Notes: generated by a model from the letters alone, not told the origin. A DNA stretch of 64,000 nucleotides from Stenopsyche tienmushanensis (GCA_008973525.1 WACJ01000264.1:310001-374000); one strand, 5' to 3'; positions 22,205 through 33,959 are shown, counted from the first letter of the stretch. A program made the numbers and translations.

Positions 22205-23220
22205 TGAAAGAATTTGAATTCCACGTCGACAAAAACGACACGTCTTTTGAGGTTATCAAAGAGAGTGATAATCAAAAGGAGAAATGTCGGGAAAGTACGA
22301 TGAATGGTGTAAAATTTCCCACTTCATCGTTTCCAGGTAGGTTTTAACCACTAATGTGACATTCGGCCTAGCGTTAGCATGCTGTAAAATTACCCAATCG
22401 TGTCTTTGGACATATTTCTTCAATTCTTTCAATGATCGGCTTAAATGCATCAATTACTTTTGGTAGAAATCTCCTGTGATTGTTTGGTTGGTTTACGATA
22501 CGATGTAAAAAACCTTTTCTTTCCCTTCAGTTAGGCACTGCTTGAGATATCACTGGATTTTCCCGGATCACTGGAAGTCCCAGTTCCCAGCAAATACGGC
22601 CGATTTTCGGTCAGTGGTTGGAAATTCAGACCGGTTGAACCCGAAAATTTTGTACTCTTGCAAGACACTCAAAGTCCTTCTGTGTCATTCCCATTGGTGT
22701 CAGATGTTTCGAAACTGTTGTTCGATCAACTCCTCTTAATTTTGCAAGATCAATCAATGCTTTTCACCCTCAAAACTTTTTTGGTGTATCACTGCGTTCT
22801 CATCCAAATTATTATTTTTGAAGAGATACTGGGTTTACCTAATACACAAGTGGTTCACGCAACCCTATACGAGAGCCCTGGGTACCAACAATGCATACCG
22901 CCATTTCCGTTTGTCCTGAACTTCCTCTCTCCAATTGTTCAGGCTCATGCGCCTTTCCACATCTCTCGGCTTCAAGTCATAAGGCACCCGAGATCCATCA
23001 TTTTGTATCATTAAACCAATCTCTGCATGTTATTTTCATCAGATCATGATCACCATAGGTTTCCACAAGTATTCTATGTGCTTCAGCTTCAGATTTATTT
23101 TAAATAAAATAGTGCAGTAAAATTCCCCGCACAAAATTTGACATGTAATATGAATATAAAACGTTATTTACAGTTTAACGGAAACGGTTAAACGGAACGA
23201 ACTAATTCACACACCCAATA
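22205..23220 (-). mobile_element. mariner with repeat A inserted, right TIR kept
   Basis: The minus strand encodes N-terminal pieces at 22660-23100 and, at 22256-22453, the catalytic block ILQHANARPNVTLVVKTYLE followed by SYFPDISPFDY (the family has HDNARPH and YSPDIAPSDYH). The right end is the terminal repeat tattgggtgtgtgaattagt read inward from 23220. The left terminal repeat is missing. Repeat A copy 6 interrupts the middle, and 22.84-22.98 kb holds foreign sequence that splits the N-terminal part. The second catalytic Asp has become Ala and several stops are present, so it cannot be active. Confidence 0.75.
22520..22660 (+). repeat. repeat A copy 6, fused into mariner
   Basis: Leader ccttcagttaggcactgctt, then cccggatcactggaagtccc, then the decayed core tcagtggttggaaattcaga. 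Its right boundary runs into mariner sequence through aaaattttgtactc, exactly as in copy 12 at 52.82 kb. Confidence 0.65.
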
Positions 23221-24402
23221 TATCATCTGGGTCGCTTATAAGTTACTGATAGCATCATAGTTAATATTTTATACAATAGCTGATCGCACATCCCTCAAAT
23301 GTTATTAATCTGTACTAATGTCACGCTCTTGACCTTTTCATTCATAATAGGCGCTATCAGTTGTCAATCAAATTTTCGCGCGCTTTTTGATTTCTACGAA
23401 CAAAAGACATCTATCAAGATGGATAACTTCAATGCCGCCATCAGGAATGATCGTTGTTTGGGATTATTCTTTGTTGAACTGATTTTCATAATAGAATATC
23501 CATTAAAAATCCTTTTATGCGGACAAACATAATCAAAGAATGTCTTAATCGATACTCGCATCGCTATTTCAACCAAAGGACTTAATTGCGGATCTGATGA
23601 ATCCATAATAAATGTCGGATGCTTTGAATACCTGAAGACATCAATGGATGAGAATTAATATCGAATGATGAATGAAATGAGATGATTAATTATTCGATCC
23701 GATCAAATGATACATAAGCATTTATTAAGCAGACAAGCAGATTTCTCAGCTGTGGAAATATTATGGCGATAATCAAAACCTTTCAGAAATGAATGCTTTG
23801 TTATACTACTCAAATCGAAAATATTTTACGTACAAATGTCATACGAAGCATTAATCATGTGTAAATATCAACGATATTGAAATGCGACATTAGGAAGTAT
23901 TTAATGATTTTGCCCCAGAATCGACGATCATTATATGCAAATGATCTTTATTTTTGCCTAATAAAAATATAGTTATTATCGTGTCATCGTTTGGGAAACA
24001 GTGATATTGTCAAACTTCTTATTTGGCCGTGTTATTTAAGTTTCGATTTAGGTGAGAATTTCCCACATTTGATAGGCGTTTTCAGTTGCAAACGCGTGAG
24101 AAAAATGACATTCGAATCTGCTGAAATGTGAGGCTGGGAAGATGTTCTATTCAGCATATGAGAATGAAAAGAGAAATTAATATTTGCGATGTCGGTATTA
24201 AAGATAATGCAATTCGAAGAAGAATATGCAGCGTGACGTCAATTTGACAGGCGAAGAATTTGCTAATAAGAAATCGTTTTAATGGATTTTAAATAAGATG
24301 CATGATGAATGTATATGGTCCATCAAAGGTAGAAATCCTTCAATATTGAGTGTATGCAGAAAAATATTTAAAGACTGAATTAGTTAATCGTGGATGCAAT
24401 AA
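23221..24402. other. no recognised feature
   Basis: AT-rich, no repeat match or coding signal noted. Confidence 0.45.
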
Positions 24403-24780
24403 TACAAGACATTTCAATAAGGGCACGTCAAATTTGTTCGCTTTTAAACAGCCGTTTTGTTTAAGTAATATCTGTAAAATTTATTGTAAAATATTAAATA
24501 GTATATGGCAAATTATTTAAAAATATTATTATGTTTGTAAATCATCACATTTTATTTCTAAAATCAATGCTCCGTTCGAGAAACGTTTCGCCAACAAAAC
24601 CATCGAAAATTGAACCTCCGGAATACGTGTCACCAAGCAAAACCGTGGCGGATATTTGAACGATGTTTTATTTCATATTTATTGCCATAAAATATTCTTT
24701 CAAAAACAATAAAAAATAATTAGATATCTTACACACAACTTGTTTTATTTACATTTAAAAATCGAGCGTCGAAAATATAG
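24403..24780 (+). mobile_element. Tc1/mariner-type deletion derivative, copy 2
   Basis: Aligned with copies 1 and 3: left end acatttcaataagggcac, an internal block with caccaagcaaaaccgtggcg, and the tail attgccataaaatattcttt...tagatatcttacacac...cgagcgtc. The right terminal repeat is partly lost. It retains the same decayed transposase C-terminal end. Confidence 0.6.
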
Positions 24781-25173
24781 CACAAAATCAAATGCAAGAT
24801 GTTGTTGATGAAAGCCCCCTAGAATCCCCAGAATATTTTTAAAATAAGAAAACATCATAGTTTAATGTTGTAATTAATCATATGTCCTGTATTTAATGCA
24901 AGAATATTAAATTTAATCACTTATCTGCTTTTAAAATTTCCGAGGGAACGCTCTAAGAATTATGTATAATAAATACATAGTTTGCATTTCAATCAGTCAG
25001 AAGCCGTTGGCACACGGATTCTATATTTGAATATCATTACAATAATAATGAATTGGCAGTGAAGGATTGTCTTCTTAAATTAAGGGCATTCGGTCATTGC
25101 AACTATATATTATATCCCTCTTTACATAAATAAACATCTATCTAATTTACAGCATTGAGGTGTATTTGATTCT
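24781..25173. other. no recognised feature
   Basis: AT-rich; nothing identified. Confidence 0.4.
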
Positions 25174-25348
25174 GCGAGAGTCATCTAGAAAGTAAGATTA
25201 CTAGGACTTCTGAAGTCCCGGGGATTTTTTTGCTTTGAAGTTGGTACACCAGAAGTCCAGGGGAGATCTTAACGATCAGTTTGTTTGGTCCCGCGTGTTT
25301 ATCGGCCATTTTGTTTAGTCACAGTACATTATTCTGCGCGGTCATCCG
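25174..25348 (+). mobile_element. mariner 5' end: terminal repeat and leader only
   Basis: Begins gcgagagtcatctagaaagt, the terminal repeat matching 160-172 (inverted). It continues through the leader atcagtttgtttggtcccgcg...cggccattttgtttagtcac...gcgcggtcatcc, also seen at 28280-28362 and 43510-43550. Coding sequence is replaced by repeat A copy 7 right after the leader. Confidence 0.6.
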
Positions 25349-25520
25349 TTTTTTGACTTTGTAGAACAACACCGCTGCGAATATCCATCGAAAACATGTG
25401 CAAATTTATGGTAGTGGTGTGATGAGTCTGATGTGAGAAGTCTTTGTGCACAACCGGTCCATTTTTCGGAACGCTGACATGCCATGTCCGAGCATTTCTG
25501 CGTGAGATCATTTTCTTTGA
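25349..25520 (-). repeat. repeat A copy 7
   Basis: Minus-strand core with ggtccatttttcggaac (25456-25472) and a frame reading SVPKNGPVVHKDF. It sits at the end of the mariner leader, so here too A is in contact with mariner DNA. Confidence 0.55.
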
Positions 25521-26746
25521 TTATACTCAAAAAGGAGAAACAATCAATGGTGAGTAATATGCGAACTTATTGCAACGTTTGATTGATCTTTTGATCCAAT
25601 TGTTGAACTTTCCAAGGGGAATTTGTTTGCGTCAAGATTTTCAATAGTCTATTACATGTACATATAAGTATATTTACATGCAGGTTTCTTACATCAAGTC
25701 CTCTTACTTCAACAACAAAGCAAACAACTCAATAAAAATAATCTCGCTTTGTACTATTTTCTTTCCAAGTCTCGCCATAACCACGGCAATTAAAACATCC
25801 CACATTCGATTATTAACGATGCAGCCTGCATCGACGTTCATAAAATCAGCTCTTCAAACTATAATTTAAATGGCAGTCACATTTGCATAAATTCGCACAA
25901 AGAAATACTATTCGATGTGCAACCGTTAATGAGTATTATTTGTGATCATATGCTTCTTGAGCTGATTTGAAAGCGCACGTTCTCAAGAACACAATCGTTG
26001 CGGATGAACGTGTTAAGAATGCGCTTTCCGAAACAAAACGATCATCGAGAGCGAGTGAGGTGACCATGATGACGACACAATCGGAACACTCGCTCTTAAT
26101 CCAAATTCGATTTCTTCGATCCAGATCATTGCGTAATGCCCAAATTAAATGTTGTTTGTGAGCACGACTCATTTGATAAGAGTGTGGTATTCGGTCGATA
26201 CATCATGAATACTGTTGCACTTTGAATTTTCCACTGAATGGATCTATGTCAAAATGCTCTTGTTTCGAGATGTTTCTTCACGCAACGTTACCTCATCGTC
26301 TCAATTCTATAGTTGCATATTCAATATTCAGGTGCTGTGAGAGCTTTATTCAAATGATAATGAGAAGCAGCCACCATATTCTGGGAAGAAGTTGCGGAAT
26401 TCGAGACGGAAAGAAGCACGCATCGCAATAAGGCAAAGATCAAGAAAATTTGCATAGCAGATCCTGAAATCGCGGAAACCGAAAGAATTCCTTTGTGCAG
26501 ATTTGTAGATCTTTTTTTTAATACTTCGACTTATTCAGACAAACAATCAAGCCGGATATTCGATGATCGATTGCATGAAAACTGCTTTGAAATGGCACAT
26601 AATGCATTTGAATGCCTCGTATTATGCGCTGAAAACGTGTGACCCAATACTGAAATAATACTGAAGTATATGCTAAGTAATATAGATCTTAATGTTTCAT
26701 AATTTGACACTATATAGTCGTTAAAGAAAGCATGCCCATATTAATA
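25521..26746. other. no recognised feature
   Basis: About 1.2 kb without a recognised repeat; short frames near 25.9-26.4 kb lack known motifs. Confidence 0.4.
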
Positions 26747-27170
26747 TATACTATCTTTCAATAGGGATGCTTGAAATTTATTAGATTTTAACGGCCATTT
26801 TTTTAAAGCAATATCTGTCAAATTTATTGTAAAATATTTATTAGCATAAGGCAAATTATTGCGAAAGATTATAGCTTTGAACAACGTGTGCAAATCATCA
26901 AACTTGCAAACAATTGATGCCCTCAAAGTCAACATAATGAATGCCATCTAACAAATTCAGTCAGATTTATGTGACAAAGTCATCAAAAATTTGACTTTTC
27001 GAATACATGCCACCAAGCAAAGTTGCGACAAATATTTTAATCATTTTATATTTAATAAATATTGCCATAAAATTTTTTTAAAAATAAAATTTTAATTAAT
27101 TAAATATCTTGTACAAAGCTTATTTTATTTACGTTTAAAAATTGAGCGTCCTCATTGAAATACCCTATAT
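26747..27170 (+). mobile_element. Tc1/mariner-type deletion derivative, copy 3
   Basis: Left end tatactatctttcaatagg and right end, in reverse complement, atatagggtatttcaatgag form the inverted pair. The plus strand near the right end encodes IQSDLCDKVIKNLTF and a later DKYFNHFIF block, the best preserved C-terminal transposase relic of the three copies. Confidence 0.65.
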
Positions 27171-27656
27171 AACCTAAGTTTTCTTCATCATTTGTATGGT
27201 TCTCGTCTAAATATTGAGTTCTCTCAGCAAACTGAATTATTTAAGACATCAAAAATATGTAAGTATGTGATTGAAGAGATAATAAACTAAACTAAGACTT
27301 AAATTAAAAATAATAATTGATAATAATAAATGCTGTCCAGAATCCTGGTTTAATGTCAAATTGTCTCGGAATTTTAGAGAAATCTGCCAAATTTCCGTCC
27401 CTCCACTACTATCCGAAGGCTGAACTATATGTCAGTCTGTTCGTTCAGTTTATATAATGGTTACAGTTTAAAAAATATATTAAAAAAAAACATAATAATA
27501 CCGTAAAATAATATTTTTTGTTTGCAAAAGATAATCCTCAAACAAACTAGGTATTTAATGTTAAATGGTTTTTCAGGGCAATATGTTGTGAAATTGCATC
27601 AATTTAAATATATCAGTTTTGGACGATATGTCCCGAAAATATTTAAATTTTGATCA
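27171..27656. other. no recognised feature
   Basis: AT-rich, nothing identified. Confidence 0.4.
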
Positions 27657-28260
27657 ACACACTATCGACAAAAAGTTTGGAAACGCTTAGTACTTAATGA
27701 ACACAATACAATAACACAAGTGTCATCTTGGCATGGCATCTTTTTTGTAAATATGGAATCATTATTTCTGCATTAAAATTGGTACAGAGCTTTTAAGTAT
27801 TATATATTTGGGAACATTATTTATATAGTGACAAAATGGCGACTTCTTATAAATAAAAATGTATTTCAATATAATCTATATATTTATTTTCATAGTTATT
27901 TCAAAAAAGCAGAATTTTATGGCCACCATATAAAATATTCGATGACGACGATGAAAGTACTACAACTTCTATAAATATTTTCAAGTATTCTGCTTTATTT
28001 AATTTTCCATCGATTTTTAAGCCCAATCACCAACAAAACCCCAAACCATCACATCTTCTCTTTGAATCAAACATTTCAAATTTGGATAAGTTTATCCATA
28101 AGACATATTTCCCAATCAGAAATTATTCAATTTATATGATTTTGGGCGGCCCGGTCTTTTTCTGTCCTTCAAAGTCCAAGTATCCTAATATCTTCTAATG
28201 ATATTATACACCTCTTTGGTGAAAATATTCATTTTTAAGCTTGTTCTTTGATTGAAAGGT
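27657..28260 (-). mobile_element. Tc1-like transposon, internally deleted
   Basis: The left end acactatcgacaaaaagttt (about 27657-27678) is the inverted form of the terminal repeats at 15754-15773 and 41128-41152. On the minus strand 27900-28060 encodes DVMVWGF and then KIDGKLNKAEYL, like the V-VWGCFS and G-MN---Y segments around the middle of Tc1 transposases. 28140-28175 encodes the TLKDRKRPGRPK end of the DNA-binding domain. The first catalytic Asp region and the left-end catalytic residues are missing or unreadable. Dead element. Confidence 0.65.
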
Positions 28261-28279
28261 CGTTCGTTCGTATCGTTGA

Positions 28280-28362
28280 ATCTTAACGGTCAGTTTGTTT
28301 GGTTCCACGTGTTTGTCGGCCATTTTGTTCAGTCACAGTAAATTCTTCCGCGCGGTCATCCT
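28280..28362 (+). mobile_element. mariner leader fragment
   Basis: tcttaacggtcagtttgttt, cggccattttgttcagtcac and cgcgcggtcatcc match the mariner leader at 25270-25348 and, in part, 43510-43550. It stands immediately upstream of the hAT relic. Confidence 0.55.
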
Positions 28363-28399
28363 TGTTCCTTGTTCTCCTTCTTGGTCTCTTTAGTCATAT

Positions 28400-29400
28400 T
28401 GTTTCAGAAACATTCCAAACAAAATCCAACAGTCTAGCACAGAAGTATTCAGAAGAATATCTGAAATTCGACTTTACTAACATGACTAGCAATGAAATAG
28501 AGAAGCAATAATGCGTATTGTGCAAACTTTTTCTCAGTCATGAATCTATGAAACCTTTAAAACTCAAACATAATTCAGAGGCGAAGCATTCAAAACACAC
28601 TAAAAAGAATTTGGAGTTCTTTCGTTGGCATGAAACTAGTTGCGAACATCAGAGTCTTGATCGAACAGGACGTTTTCAGCAATGGTTCACAGCATCATTG
28701 CAAGCATCATATGAAGTCGCATTGAAAATTGCTAAGCAAAAAAAACCTAGATTTTAAAGAGTAGATTATGAATGAAATCGAGCTTTCACCATTTTCTTCT
28801 TTTCAAGTTGATGAATCAACAGACGTAAGCTCGTATGTTCAGTTGCTTGTCTTCGTGAAATATATTCATTCTGATGATATCAAAATTCCGATAGAGTGAA
28901 GATATTAAAGAGAAGATAAATACCGTTTTTGAGACTGAAAGATTAAAGTGGAAAAAACGTGAGTGCAAGAAAGACATTTTGGTAAACTTTATCGACAAAG
29001 CTTGGCTGAAAAGATTAGCATATCTAGCAGATATATAGTAGAACAGTAAAATAGGTTTAACCTGGAATTTCAAGGAAAGGAAACGAGTATTATCACATTT
29101 AACGATAATCCCAGGGCATCTTGAATCACTGGAAAATGAACTTAGGCGTTACTTCCCTGAGCTGAAAGAAAAATAAACTACATTGACACGAAATCCATTT
29201 TCTGCTACCCTCGAACTAACTACCAATCCTAATGACTTCTTGGATTTTCGGAATGATTCCTCGGCACGTAACATGTTTTATGAAAAATTGCTCACACAAT
29301 TCTGATGTGGTATGTATCATTCATACCCAAATATGACGATGCTTGCCTTTCGAGTTTTAGTTCCATTTGTGTCTACAGATTTAGGGATGAACATCGACAG
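28400..29400 (+). mobile_element. ZBED/SCAND3-type hAT transposase relic
   Basis: The frames give, in order: YLKFDFTNM...CVLCKLFLSHESMKPLKL and a HSKH pair (a BED zinc finger with C--C and H---H spacing). Next come SLQASYEVALKIAKQKKP, FQVDESTDVSSYVQLLVFV (the D of the first catalytic motif), LAYLADI, then LENELRRYFPELK, NPFSAT and MYHSYPNMTMLAFRVLVPF. This is the order of the ZBED5/SCAND3-like hAT transposases, about 600 residues when whole. Several stops (for example at 28509 and 28755), frameshifts and at least one internal deletion break it, and the C-terminal dimerisation region is cut short. It is clearly a relic. Confidence 0.8.
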
Positions 29401-29560
29401 CTTTATTGAGTGGATATACATATAAGAATGTGAGGAATATACAGATAGATCAATATGTGATTTCATACGCATTAATCTACCATCGTACAACCTCTGAACT
29501 TTCTAGCAGACTGTTTAATCTAAACTCGGACATCTCGGTCAAAAGCGCGGAATGTGAACG
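29401..29560. other. no recognised feature
   Basis: Short spacer after the hAT relic. Confidence 0.4.
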
Positions 29561-30075
29561 CAGAACAGTCTAAGCTGCTTGGATCATATCCATGATTATG
29601 CAAATAGGAATGATTCGACACAATCACCACGCAGCATCACATTTGCTCAAGATCCCAAGGGTCACTCCAGCGGTCAACCGGCGTCTTCAGCAGACGAAGC
29701 GATCCGACGATCAATCGGCGGCGTGCTTAATGGAGCACGACGGGATGATGTACTCGGTCGTCGTCACTTCTTTTATGTCGAAGCTCACCTTCCAAACGTG
29801 GCCCTTTCTTTTAGCTCCTCGTCCTTGGGCTGCAAAGATCGCAAACCTTTCGGCAGCGTGTCGACTACATCCTCGGAGGAATGTGACCTATTGAGGTAAC
29901 ACCCATATTGGGGCGTACCTCACACGCCACAGCCGCCGTACCTGTCCACGGCTGCTTTTCTAAGCTGATCAACCGGATGTGCTTTGGGATTTCCTCCTCA
30001 TTTTCTTCGAATGCCGATCATTTGTTGTTCGGCTCGAAGACCATGTACCTGATCGGCAAGATCTATTAATTATTC
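29561..30075 (-). pseudogene. GC-richer coding-like region, unknown protein
   Basis: This stretch stands out from the AT-rich surroundings. On the minus strand 29789-29887 reads SSEDVVDTLPKGLRSLQP and then KDEELKERATFG, ending at a good donor-like boundary (ggaag|gtgagc, at 29789/29788) with an acceptor-like aatag before it. A different minus-strand frame at 29890-30070 reads FEENEEEIPKHIRLISLEKQ and on through GTAAVACEVRPNMG, with one stop upstream. Plus-strand frames (29579-29899) also stay open. It could be one or two exons of a host gene or a decayed gene copy. I do not recognise the protein. Confidence 0.35.
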
Positions 30076-30442
30076 AATGCCAATATGCGGCATTGAATCC
30101 ATCAAGATTGCTTTTGATGTTCAATTTTTGCTGTACATTAAAGTAACTTGATCTACATACAAGTATAACTGGAGTATGAGACTATTGATTGCATCGATTG
30201 AGGAGTATCAACTACTGTTTTCTACCATATCTTGAATGCCATCAGATGTATTAGATACCATCTTAGATCTTATCGAGCGAACGACGAGGCAAAATAATAA
30301 TAACCCCGTCTAAAATAGTAGATCGTAAACTATTTTGCTATACGAAATTCATTTATAATATTGTATGCATTGGAATTTATACTTATTTGTAAGCTATGAA
30401 TTGGGATTGTCAACTATTTCTCGAATCTGATGATCTTTATAT
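30076..30442. other. no recognised feature
   Basis: AT-rich, nothing identified. Confidence 0.4.
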
Positions 30443-30806
30443 AGAGTGCGACAGGGAAACTTCCTTATTTGAAATGCACACTCTGAAGCGATAGTCATTC
30501 AAAAAAAGAGTAAGATGGCATTCATTTTAAAGAACAAGACCTAAATTTTTTTATCATATAGGTTTATTAACAATAATGTAGTCGACTAGGGAGGAGCGCG
30601 TAATGTAGTGAAAAAAACCTAGAGATTCAAAACTTTCTCAATGCATTGACCAGAACAGATAGCACTTTAATTGTATTATTTTTAAAAATACAACAAATAA
30701 AAACTTTAAATATCTTTCTATAACAAAACAAAAAAATTAAATTGATATCTCTTATAATGTTTGTGATATTCATTTTTAAAATAAGGTAATTTCCCTGCTG
30801 CAACTT
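30443..30806. mobile_element. TIR element (Tc1-like MITE), copy 2
   Basis: Left end gagtgcgacagggaaacttc and right end, in reverse complement, agttgcagcagggaaattac pair as imperfect inverted repeats. The right half matches 15380-15574. The 364 bp contain no coding sequence. It lies within a few bases of the piggyBac-like MITE on its right. Confidence 0.65.
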
Positions 30807-30809
30807 ATA

Positions 30810-31313
30810 TTAACACATTTACTGCGGAGGCACTTCGCGTGTGTCTACCGCTTGACAACATTTTATACAACATAATAAATGTTATTTAATATTTAAGAAT
30901 ATTTTGGACTATGATATTGATGATTTTGAGATGTTATTCAAATTTGAATCGATTTATAACCGTCACCAGAATAGCATGTTTTATTATTTTACTTCTATCT
31001 CTTATTTATCTTTTCAGACAATAGTTTTATTTTCTTAGCTGATGCCCTTTTTAGAAGGGATTTTGTGCACTCTCCTGCTTTCAAATTTTAGCTCTACTAA
31101 TGTTTATTTGGGTTAAAGTCTTTTTTTTTAAACCACTTTTATGATATTTTATGGTTTTTGTAAAAAAAAAACGAAAATCAAACACGGTTTTTGGTCAACT
31201 TGTGTATTGAAAATGTATTTAATTTTTTAAAAATACTTTCAATAAATCCTCATCAATTAATTAACATTTATGCATGTTTCATTTAAATATGCTTCCCGCA
31301 GGTAATGTGTTAA
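30810..31313. mobile_element. piggyBac-like MITE with TTAA duplication
   Basis: TTAA at 30810-30813 and again at 31310-31313 flank inverted ends CACATTTACTGCGG and, in reverse complement, CACATTACCTGCGG (12 of 14 identical). TTAA targets are diagnostic of piggyBac. The 496-bp interior is AT-rich and non-coding. Confidence 0.75.
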
Positions 31314-31416
31314 TTTATAAGTATATTTATATATTATCAATTTTTAACAAGCATTCATTTGTCTACAATTTCATACCTGACAAAGTCTTCTATAAACACT
31401 TTAGAACATAGAATAC

Positions 31417-31890
31417 GTCGTCCCTACCGGTGATGTATTTACTACACCTCGACTCTAATAATGGGAATATCGATATGAAATATTATAGATACGGGGTTCA
31501 GAATTTTTGTGTTTCTCCGTAGTATAATTACGAATCACATCAAAGTATTATAGTATATAAGTATTTATCTGCGGCGACGGAAATAAATAATTTGTCGGGA
31601 AATCAGGAATTTTGCGAGTTTAAGTCCATGTTTCAGCAGAAAGGAATTTTATCAGTCACATTGGTGATGTTATACGAAAATGTGGACTCGCACAGTCATC
31701 AACTCGAACTAGCATTTAAATATCTGATGACGATACCTCCAACGAGTTGCCTGGTTATCAAAATAATATTTGAAATTTTTAGTGTTTTGTAGGCTATATT
31801 TGTTATATTTAAAGCTCTATTTTTTTAATTTTCAACTTAGATATTTAGCTAACCACTGTTGTGTTTACAGATATAAATACAATAAACTAT
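31417..31890 (+). mobile_element. hAT fragment, copy 1
   Basis: Collinear with 41790-42200 and 56430-56850: ccctaccggtgatgtattta, gggaatatcgatatgaaat, gacggaaataaataatttgt. It encodes SLVMLYENVDSHSH-like sequence then FKYLMTIPPTS, the start of the hAT C-terminal dimerisation domain. In this copy the domain is cut at PPTS and joined to SCLVIKIIF, which is the later SCLASK part: an internal deletion removed the conserved EAEHAFSAA core. No 5' terminal repeat. Confidence 0.65.
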
Positions 31891-33284
31891 TCTTAAGGCA
31901 TTATTTAAATTTTGTTTTAATCTATTGGCTGGTTTAAGAATTATATCGATTTTACTAAATAAGTAAAATTCTCGTCTGAGCTCCAGGTGAAATTTATTGC
32001 GAAACGCCCGGACTCTAAAGTGTTAATGCAATAAAAATTCATGATACATTGCAAGCCGTGATTAATTATTGACATATTATCAACAATTCTGCTTAATTTA
32101 TATAATCTTGTCAATATTAAATAATACAATCGGGATACATTTGAATTAATCAAACGGAAAAACTGAAAAAAATCTGAAAATCTATCTTTTTGTTCCCGTT
32201 TTTAATATAATATTAATCATTCCTGTCACTCATAGATGGCCCTTAACGACTTCATTAATGAACTAAGTATTTATTTTTTCAGATCCTGGAAATCATTATA
32301 AAAAGTGGATCAAGACGAATTTTCATAGAAAAGCAAATTTGTATGAATTATGTGCCTCGATTTACGCGGTTTTCATCTTCATTGTTTAAGTTTGAGTATT
32401 GCTGAATTGTTTCCAATCGATCTGATTAAATTCAAAGCAAGAACCATGTATTTACAGCCATATTTAAAGCCACAAATCTTCCTAATCGGAATTTTCTTTG
32501 AGGCTTATTCATTCAAAGCGTGAATCATGACCGTATATGAAAATTACATCCATCGATAACATACAGCTCCTTTCGAACTGTCAACTTCTGCTCGCTTTCC
32601 CAAGCTCAAATATTGCATAAGATGTACTCCAAATGGTCCAAATAAGTCACACAAATGAAATCTTGACAATCTGTATTATTTCCGCGTTGTGGTTTCAATC
32701 CCAGCAATCATACCACCCGATGAGCACTGATTTTCGCAGAAGCGTACGTTGGACATCGGCTTGTCGATTTGGATTTAGTCTCACGGATATTATAATTGTT
32801 CCATTTTTTTTAGCCACGGTCCATGACCTTTATTTTCGCCAATAAAAAATATTTACGCCAGCATTAGTTACTTTGTCTGGCGGAATCTAATTTGGCAGAG
32901 AGCGGAATTTGACAGCATTAAATATTGTGTTATGTATTATATGTACGCTGATCAGTATTACGAGCTCTACTGCCATAACATAGGTCACGAGTTCAAGCAT
33001 TGCATAAAAGCTAAAAAATAATTGAAAATGTGGCATATGCCATTTGTTTCGAATGCAACCGGTGGAAATAGATACGAACTGGGTACTTTCGAACTACTGA
33101 CAAATTCGAAATGTCTAAATTTTAATTAGGAATCGAGATTTTTGCATTTGTACTATCGCAAAATGACTGTATGCTTTCATATTTTTAGGCGATACGAATC
33201 ATCAAGAAAGTGGAATTTCTTGCTGTATTTTCATAGATTAGCGATCAAATAAAAATAATTTAGATCATTCTTAAAGTAATCCAT
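31891..33284. other. no recognised gene; isolated piggyBac-like terminus
   Basis: At 32004-32026 the sequence cccggactctaaagtgttaa ends in TTAA and resembles the right terminus of the piggyBac-like MITEs, but no partner was found. The rest is AT-rich and featureless. Confidence 0.35.
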
Positions 33285-33565
33285 ATGTATGTTTGTACTG
33301 AATACATTCCTATATCATTTATTAAATTGGGATAAAATTCTGAGGAGTTATTATACGCATCTCCGTGAACGTTTTTAAATTAGTACAAGCATTTTTCGTG
33401 TATGCAATTCGTTTTGCAAGACGTTTAACAGATGCACCATGTTGGCGCATATTGATCTGGTGAAGTGAAACAGAACCGCGAGGATGTGACGACAAAAGAT
33501 ACGCACGTAATATACCGTTTGAATTCCGCTCACGAGAGAGAGGGAGACAGTCGGTCTTTAAAGCG
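33285..33565 (+). mobile_element. Helitron-like 5' end, subfamily 1 copy 2
   Basis: Follows the same order as the copy at 17.1-17.35 kb: tatgtttgtactgaatacat, gaacgtttttaaattagtac, caagacgtttaacagatgca, ccatgttggcgcatattg, then a purine-rich stretch. The extreme terminus (tataaaaatgaatg) is decayed here. Confidence 0.45.
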
Positions 33566-33849
33566 AGAGCGAGCACACATATGATTTTAGATCATAGCCC
33601 TTCATTTTACGCTAATAAATCATGTGCTGAATTTCTTTTCAAATAATTACTAACACGGATGCACAGTAATAAAAAAATGAAAGAATCAGAATCACTGCCC
33701 TTTTCCACATGGGACGAAGAAGATCTGAGAGAAGAAGGCATTGAGCTGCCCTTAAGCTTGTTATTCTGAAATCTTGCAGCTGAGGTGCCTATTTCTTTTG
33801 GAAGTCTGGAATATTTATTCACATTTCAGTGCCTCTTCATTAGAGGCAC
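33566..33849. other. no recognised feature
   Basis: Short unannotated spacer with a 71-codon minus-strand chance frame. Confidence 0.4.
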
Positions 33850-33935
33850 TGCTTCAAAAAATGCTGTACATGAGAAAGCTGTGCGCCAGAAGGATGCCGC
33901 GTTTGCTCACAATGTAACACAAACAGCATCGTAAT
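33850..33935 (+). mobile_element. mariner fragment
   Basis: Contains gagaaagctgtgcgccagaaggatgccgcg-type sequence in pieces: it matches 8530-8620 and 60985-61070, encoding the KLCAR---PRLLT block of mariner in decayed form. Repeat A begins just downstream. Confidence 0.6.
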
Positions 33936-33959
33936 GATGTTTCAATCGAGGGATCGATA

